A stretch of 64,000 bases of DNA from CAVXGU01 sp963761615 (GTDB lineage: Bacteria; Acidobacteriota; Vicinamibacteria; Vicinamibacterales; CAVVIG01), in assembly GCA_963761615.1 (NCBI GenBank), contig CAVXGU010000004.1, positions 372,001-436,000 of the forward strand, in the 5' to 3' direction. The notes under the pieces are model-generated. The model worked only from the letters and a program-made list of their open reading frames with translations, was not told the DNA's origin and did not search any database. Positions 59,841 through 64,000 of the stretch are shown piece after piece. The first letter of the stretch is position 1; the number at the start of each line of letters is the position of its first letter. The translations under genes were made by a program, and so were the position numbers.

Positions 59841-60806
59841 TCACACCGGGGTCGCCAGGCGGTCCCACCGGTGCCGTCTCAGGGCGTCGAGCAGCCGCGG
59901 CGGCAGGGGAGCGCCGTCGCCGGCAGCCAGGTTCCGCTCGACGTGCCGCGGCTTGCGCATGCCGGGAATGGTCGTCGACACGGCCGGATGCGCGAGGACG
60001 AAGCGCAGCGCCAGCTCGGGCAGGTCCATGCCGTCGGGCACGAGGGGCATCAGTCGCGCCGCCCGTTCGAGCGTCTCGGCGAGCCGCCCGGGCGTGAAGT
60101 AGGCGTTCCGCCAGTCGCCCTCCGGCCACGTGGAGTCGGCTTTCAGCGTCCCGGTGAGTCCGCCCTCGTCGAGGGGGACGCGGGCGATGACGGCGATATG
60201 CCGCTCTTGACAGAACGGGAACAGGACATCCTCGGCCGACTGGTCGAAGATGTTGTAGACGACCTGGACGGCGTCGACGAGGCCCGTCCGGAGCGCGCGC
60301 ATCACGTTGACCGGCTCCCAGCGGTTCACGCTGATGCCGAACGCCCGGATGAGGCCCTCCCGCTTGAGGTCGTCCGCGGCTCGCTGCCAGCCGTCATCGT
60401 CGGCCCACGAGTCGCTCCACACGTGGAGCTGCTGAAGGTCGATCGACGAGACCCCGAGGTTCACCAGGCTCTTCTCGGTGAACGCGCGGATGTGATCGGC
60501 GGGGTAGGTGTCGGCGGCGGAGTCGCCGTCTCGTGCCGGCCACGTCATGTTCTTCGGCGGCACCTTGGTGGCGACGTGAATCCGCGTGCCGCGATGTGTC
60601 CGGAGGGTCTCGCCGAGCAGGCGCTCGCTGCGGCCCGCGCCGTACACCCAGGCGGTGTCGAAGAAGGTGCACCCGAGCGATACCGCGAGCGCGAGCGAGG
60701 CCAGCGACTCTTCGTCGTCCGAGCCCGTCCAGCCCCCCATGCCCCACATGCCGTAGCCGATCTCGGAAACCGGCCACCCCGCCCGTCCGAACGTGCGATG
60801 GCGCAT
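59841..60806 (-). CDS. Aldo/keto reductase
   Basis: The 321-aa protein has the AKR fold: FGRAGWPVSEIGYGMWGMGG, FFDTAWVYGAGRSERLLGE (catalytic Asp and Tyr), HVATKVPP (Lys), and a C-terminal VSTTIPGMRKPRHVERNL cofactor segment. In place of the usual catalytic His it has QQLHVWSD, so His is present. It may reduce aldehydes or sugars; substrate unknown. It starts 50 nt after the rho stop on the same strand. Confidence 0.93.
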   Translation of the reverse strand: MRHRTFGRAGWPVSEIGYGMWGMGGWTGSDDEESLASLALAVSLGCTFFDTAWVYGAGRSERLLGETLRTHRGTRIHVATKVPPKNMTWPARDGDSAADTYPADHIRAFTEKSLVNLGVSSIDLQQLHVWSDSWADDDGWQRAADDLKREGLIRAFGISVNRWEPVNVMRALRTGLVDAVQVVYNIFDQSAEDVLFPFCQERHIAVIARVPLDEGGLTGTLKADSTWPEGDWRNAYFTPGRLAETLERAARLMPLVPDGMDLPELALRFVLAHPAVSTTIPGMRKPRHVERNLAAGDGAPLPPRLLDALRRHRWDRLATPV

Positions 60807-60856
60807 GCCTCACTCCGTGGCGCGGCCGCGTCGAGCGGGTGCGAGACCCGCGAGCG

Positions 60857-62230
60857 TCAGGACTTGCCGCCCGACATCGACGCCAGGAACTCCTGGTTGC
60901 TCTTCGTCTTGGCCATCCGCGAGAGCAGCAGCTCCATGGCCTCGACCGGAGAGAGCGGCGTCAGCACCTTGCGGAGCACCCACACGCGGTTCAGGTCGTC
61001 CTTCGAGAGCAGCAGCTCTTCCTTGCGGGTGCCGCTCTTCTGGATATCGATCGACGGGAACACGCGGCGGTCGGTGAGCTTCCGGTCCAGGTGGATCTCG
61101 AGGTTGCCGGTGCCCTTGAACTCCTCGAAGATGACCTCGTCCATGCGCGAGCCCGTGTCGACGAGCGCGGTGGAGATGATCGTCAGCGAGCCGCCTTCCT
61201 CGATGTTGCGCGCCGCCCCGAAGAACCGCTTCGGCCGCTGCAGGGCGTTGCTGTCGACGCCGCCCGAGAGCACCTTGCCCGACGGCGGCACGATCGTGTT
61301 ATAGGCGCGCGCCAGGCGGGTGATCGAGTCGAGCAGGATCACGACGTCCTTCTGGTGCTCGACCAGCCGCTTGGCCTTCTCGATGACCATCTCGGCCACC
61401 TGCACGTGGCGCTGCGCGGGCTCGTCGAACGTCGACGAGATCACCTCGCCGCGCACCGAGCGCTGCATGTCGGTGACTTCCTCCGGCCGCTCGTCGATGA
61501 GCAGGACGATGAGGTACACCTCGGGGTGGTTATGCGTGATGCTGTTGGCGATGTTCTGCAGCAGCATCGTCTTGCCCGTGCGAGGCGGCGCGACGATCAG
61601 ACCGCGCTGGCCCTTGCCGATCGGGACCATCAGGTCGAGGACGCGCGCCGAGAGGTTCTCGGCGTCGGTCTCGAGCGAGATCTTGTTCTGCGGGTAGAGC
61701 GGCGTGAGGTTCTCGAAGAACACCTTCTCCCGCGCGCGCTCGGGCGGCTCGAAGTTGACCGCCTCGACCTTGATGAGCGCGAAGTAGCGCTCGCCGTCCT
61801 TCGGCGGCCGGATCTGCCCGGAGACGGTGTCGCCCGTGTGCAGGTCGAACTTCCGGATCTGCGACGGCGACACGTAGATGTCGTCCGGGCCGGGCAGGTA
61901 GTTGTAGTCGGGTGCGCGAAGGAACCCGAAGCCGTCCGGCAGCACCTCCAGCACGCCCTCCGAGAAGATGAGTCCGCTCTTCTCGGCGCGGGCCTTCAGG
62001 ATCTCGAAGATCAGCTCCTGCTTGCGCATGCCGGTCGCCCCGGGAACGTCGAGCTGCTTGGCGACCTTGGTCAGGGCGCCGACGCTCATGTCTTTGAGCG
62101 TGGCCAGGTCGATGCGCTCGATCTTTTCGGGCGGCGCGGCGGCGCCGTTGCCCTTCGGCGGCGCCTGGGCGGCTACGCCCTGCGGCTGCGCGGTCTGTTG
62201 GGTGTCGTGAGTTTGTCGATCAGATTCCAC
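60857..62230 (-). CDS. rho: Transcription termination factor Rho
   Basis: Rho is the RNA-dependent helicase that ends transcription. The 457-aa protein has the Rho N-terminal helical domain (LATLKDMSVGALTKVAKQLDV), the cold-shock RNA-binding domain (GVLEVLPDGFGFLRAPDYNY), Walker A APPRTGKTM and Walker B VILLDSITR, plus the Q- and R-loop segments. The ATG overlaps the engB 3' end by 58 nt. Presence of Rho fits the shortage of classical terminators here. Confidence 0.97.
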   Translation of the reverse strand: MESDRQTHDTQQTAQPQGVAAQAPPKGNGAAAPPEKIERIDLATLKDMSVGALTKVAKQLDVPGATGMRKQELIFEILKARAEKSGLIFSEGVLEVLPDGFGFLRAPDYNYLPGPDDIYVSPSQIRKFDLHTGDTVSGQIRPPKDGERYFALIKVEAVNFEPPERAREKVFFENLTPLYPQNKISLETDAENLSARVLDLMVPIGKGQRGLIVAPPRTGKTMLLQNIANSITHNHPEVYLIVLLIDERPEEVTDMQRSVRGEVISSTFDEPAQRHVQVAEMVIEKAKRLVEHQKDVVILLDSITRLARAYNTIVPPSGKVLSGGVDSNALQRPKRFFGAARNIEEGGSLTIISTALVDTGSRMDEVIFEEFKGTGNLEIHLDRKLTDRRVFPSIDIQKSGTRKEELLLSKDDLNRVWVLRKVLTPLSPVEAMELLLSRMAKTKSNQEFLASMSGGKS

Positions 62231-62886
62231 AGCTTGTCCATTCCTTCGCCCGTGACCGCCGAGACCGGCAGCACGGCACTGTCAAACACGGATTCCATCT
62301 CCCTCAGTGCGCGGATCCGTTCGCCGCGCGCGAGCTTGTCGACCTTGGTCGCGACGATAGCAGCCATCCCGACCGCGTCGCCCAGCCACTGCCACGCCCG
62401 CCGATCGTTCTCGAGGCCAGGATGCCGGGCGTCGACGAGCAGGATGGCGCCCGTCATGCCACTGTCCAGTCGCGCCTGGCCACGGCCGTCCGGTCCCTCG
62501 GCCTCGCGCGTCGACGCCCGGCTCCGGGCGGACGCCAGGTACTCGCCGACCAGCCGCGCAAAATCGTCGCTGCCCCCTCGCGCGTAGCCGTATCCGGGCA
62601 GATCCACGAGGTAGAACGGCCTCCGGTCCCCGTGGGTCATCCGGTAGACGTTCACCAGCCTGGTCTTGCCCGGCGTGGCGCTCGTCCGCGCCACGCGGCC
62701 GCGGGCGAGTGCGTTGATCAGACTGGATTTCCCGACGTTCGACCGCCCGACCAGGGCCAGGTGCGGCAGCGTGTCTCGCGGCACGCCCGCGGCGTCGGCC
62801 GCGCTCGTGACGAACTCAGCGGTGATTTTCAAAGGGCTGGTCGGGCGGGCCGGGCGGGCAGGGTGGGCGGGGCGATTGGCCGCCAA
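62173..62886 (-). CDS. engB: Ribosome biogenesis GTPase EngB (YihA/YsxC)
   Basis: The 237-aa GTPase has G1 GRSNVGKSSLINAL, G2/G3 SATPGKTRLVNVY and DLPGYGYA, and G4 ATKVDKL. It is larger than usual because of an insert (SARSRASTREAEGPDGRGQAR, about residues 118-140). GTG 62886 gives an N-terminus rich in Pro and Arg (MAANRPAHPARPARP); an internal start would also fit the fold. rho overlaps its end. Confidence 0.93.
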   Translation of the reverse strand: MAANRPAHPARPARPTSPLKITAEFVTSAADAAGVPRDTLPHLALVGRSNVGKSSLINALARGRVARTSATPGKTRLVNVYRMTHGDRRPFYLVDLPGYGYARGGSDDFARLVGEYLASARSRASTREAEGPDGRGQARLDSGMTGAILLVDARHPGLENDRRAWQWLGDAVGMAAIVATKVDKLARGERIRALREMESVFDSAVLPVSAVTGEGMDKLWNLIDKLTTPNRPRSRRA

Positions 62887-62924
62887 CCACCTGCCTGACC
62901 ACCCCTACCTGTTCGACCGGCCCA

Positions 62925-64000
62925 TCAATGTGTGATGGTGTCGTCGCTGAGGGCGTCTTCGACCGGCCCGGCTTCGGCGTCGGCCGGCAGGCGCGTGGCC
63001 AGCGGCTCGACCAGCGCGGTCTTCAATACCTCGTCCATCGTCTGGACCATGTAGACGTTCAACGTGTCCAGCACGTTCTTCGGGATGTCCGCCAGGTCCT
63101 TCTCGTTGTCCTTCGGCAGAATGATGTTCTTGATGCCCGCCCGGTGCGCGGCGAGCACCTTCTCCTTCACCCCTCCGATCGGCAGCACCTTGCCGCGAAG
63201 CGTGATCTCGCCCGTCATCGCGACGTCCTTGCGGACCGGCACGCGCGAGAGCGCCGAGACGAGCGCCGTGGCGAGCGTGATGCCGGCCGACGGGCCGTCC
63301 TTCGGGATCGCGCCCTCGGGCACGTGCACGTGGACGTCGGTCTTGCGCGTGAAGTCCTTCGGGATGCCGAATTCCTCGGCCTTCGACCGGACGTAGCTCA
63401 TCGCCGCCTGCGCCGACTCCTGCATGACGTCGCCGAGCTTGCCGGTGAGCGTCAGGTGCCCCTTGCCGGGCATGAGCGTCGCCTCGGTCACGAGGATCTC
63501 GCCGCCGACCTCGGTCCAGGCCAGGCCCGTCGCGATGCCGATCTCGTTCGACTCCTCGGCCATCGTGTTGCGATAGCGCGGCACGCCCAGGTACTGGGTG
63601 ACCTTGTCCGGCGGTGATCTCCTCGCTGAACTGCCTGCCCTCGGCGACCACCTTGCGCGCGACCTTGCGGCAGATCGACGAGATCTCGCGCTCGAGGTTC
63701 CGGACGCCGGCCTCGCGCGTGTAGCGCTGGATGACCGTCTGGATGGCCTCGTCGGTGAAGGCGATGTTGTCCTTCGTCAGCCCGACGCCCTCGATCGGCC
63801 TTCGGCGCGAGGAAGCGCTTGGCGATCTCCACCTTCTCGATCTCGGTGTAGCCGGCGAGCTGGAGCACCTCCATGCGGTCGCGCAGCGCCTGCGGGATCG
63901 TGTGGAGGACGTTGGCCGTGCAGATGAACATCACGTGCGACAGGTCGTACTCGACGTCGAGGTAGTGATCGAGGAACGTGTGGTTCTGTTCCGGGTCGAG
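62925..64000 (-). CDS. lon: ATP-dependent protease Lon (5' end cut; two frameshifts)
   Basis: Only the C-terminal part is in the window. It shows the AAA+ module end (FLDHYLDVEYDLSHVMFICTANVLHTIP, YTEIEKVEIAKRFLAPKA) and the protease domain with catalytic Ser in KDGPSAGITLATAL and Lys in GGVKEKVLAAHRAG. The frame breaks at about 63796 and 63609; in each case deleting one base restores the conserved text (AIEGVGLTK and ITADKVTQYLG). The gene continues past base 64000. Confidence 0.93.

Overview
The window is a 64 kb piece of a very GC-rich diderm bacterial chromosome. LpxC, an Omp85/TamB pair, lipoproteins and a SurA-like protein show an outer membrane with lipid A. The gene set (B12-dependent NrdJ, HslUV, PEGA proteins, NtrC-type regulators, DUF547, exported DinB-like protein, MrfAB) and base composition fit an Acidobacteriota relative, possibly Vicinamibacteria; this is inference, because no rRNA or phylogenetic search was available. 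Most of the window is housekeeping DNA with short operons. I see no prophage, IS element, CRISPR array, rRNA or tRNA.

Layout. 1-3.9 kb: uvrA (5' cut) and lpxC. 4-6.6 kb (-): an unusual operon of ECF-like sigma factor, STAS protein, 88-aa protein and a radical SAM protein with an N-terminal SPASM-like cysteine region. 6.6-8.5 kb: lysA, tmk. 8.5-13.1 kb (-): comF, rsfS, nadD, obg, rpmA, rplU, then a TPR/lipoprotein pair. 13.3-19.2 kb: dprA, topA, trmFO, xerC. 19.3-26.7 kb (-): a signalling block of hybrid-sensor kinase, HTH-REC protein, ABC-F ATPase, PAS kinase and sigma-54 activator. 26.9-29.7 kb: ECF sigma, anti-sigma and two exported proteins. 29.7-30.9 kb (-): two PEGA paralogues. 31-39.3 kb: hslVU, an FN3 lipoprotein, FAH-family enzyme, transaldolase-like gene and a three-subunit acyl-CoA carboxylase. 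39.3-47.2 kb: TamB, a large Omp85 protein and a SurA-like protein. 47.2-48 kb (-): CPBP protease. 48-55 kb: nrdJ with its regulatory region, then small metabolic or exported proteins. 55.6-59.4 kb: mrfA-mrfB repair pair. 59.5-64 kb (-): rpmE, aldo/keto reductase, rho, engB and lon (5' cut).

Points of most interest. Three near-identical ~100 bp elements, each with two inverted hairpins of the same core, lie at 19.2, 46.4 and 59.4 kb; one runs into the N-terminus of a SurA-like gene. A degenerate 21-bp tandem repeat lies at 55.3 kb. nrdJ has an NrdR-like box, a good sigma-70-type promoter and a long structured leader. Several genes have a TANNNT box 5-10 nt before the start codon, suggesting leaderless transcription. 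obg has no canonical start codon and probably starts at CTG.

Caution: five conserved coding positions (NtrC-like regulator, one histidine kinase, Omp85 protein, and two in lon) carry a frameshift, each explained by one extra base. This looks more like residual sequencing or assembly error than gene decay, and I annotate these genes as whole.
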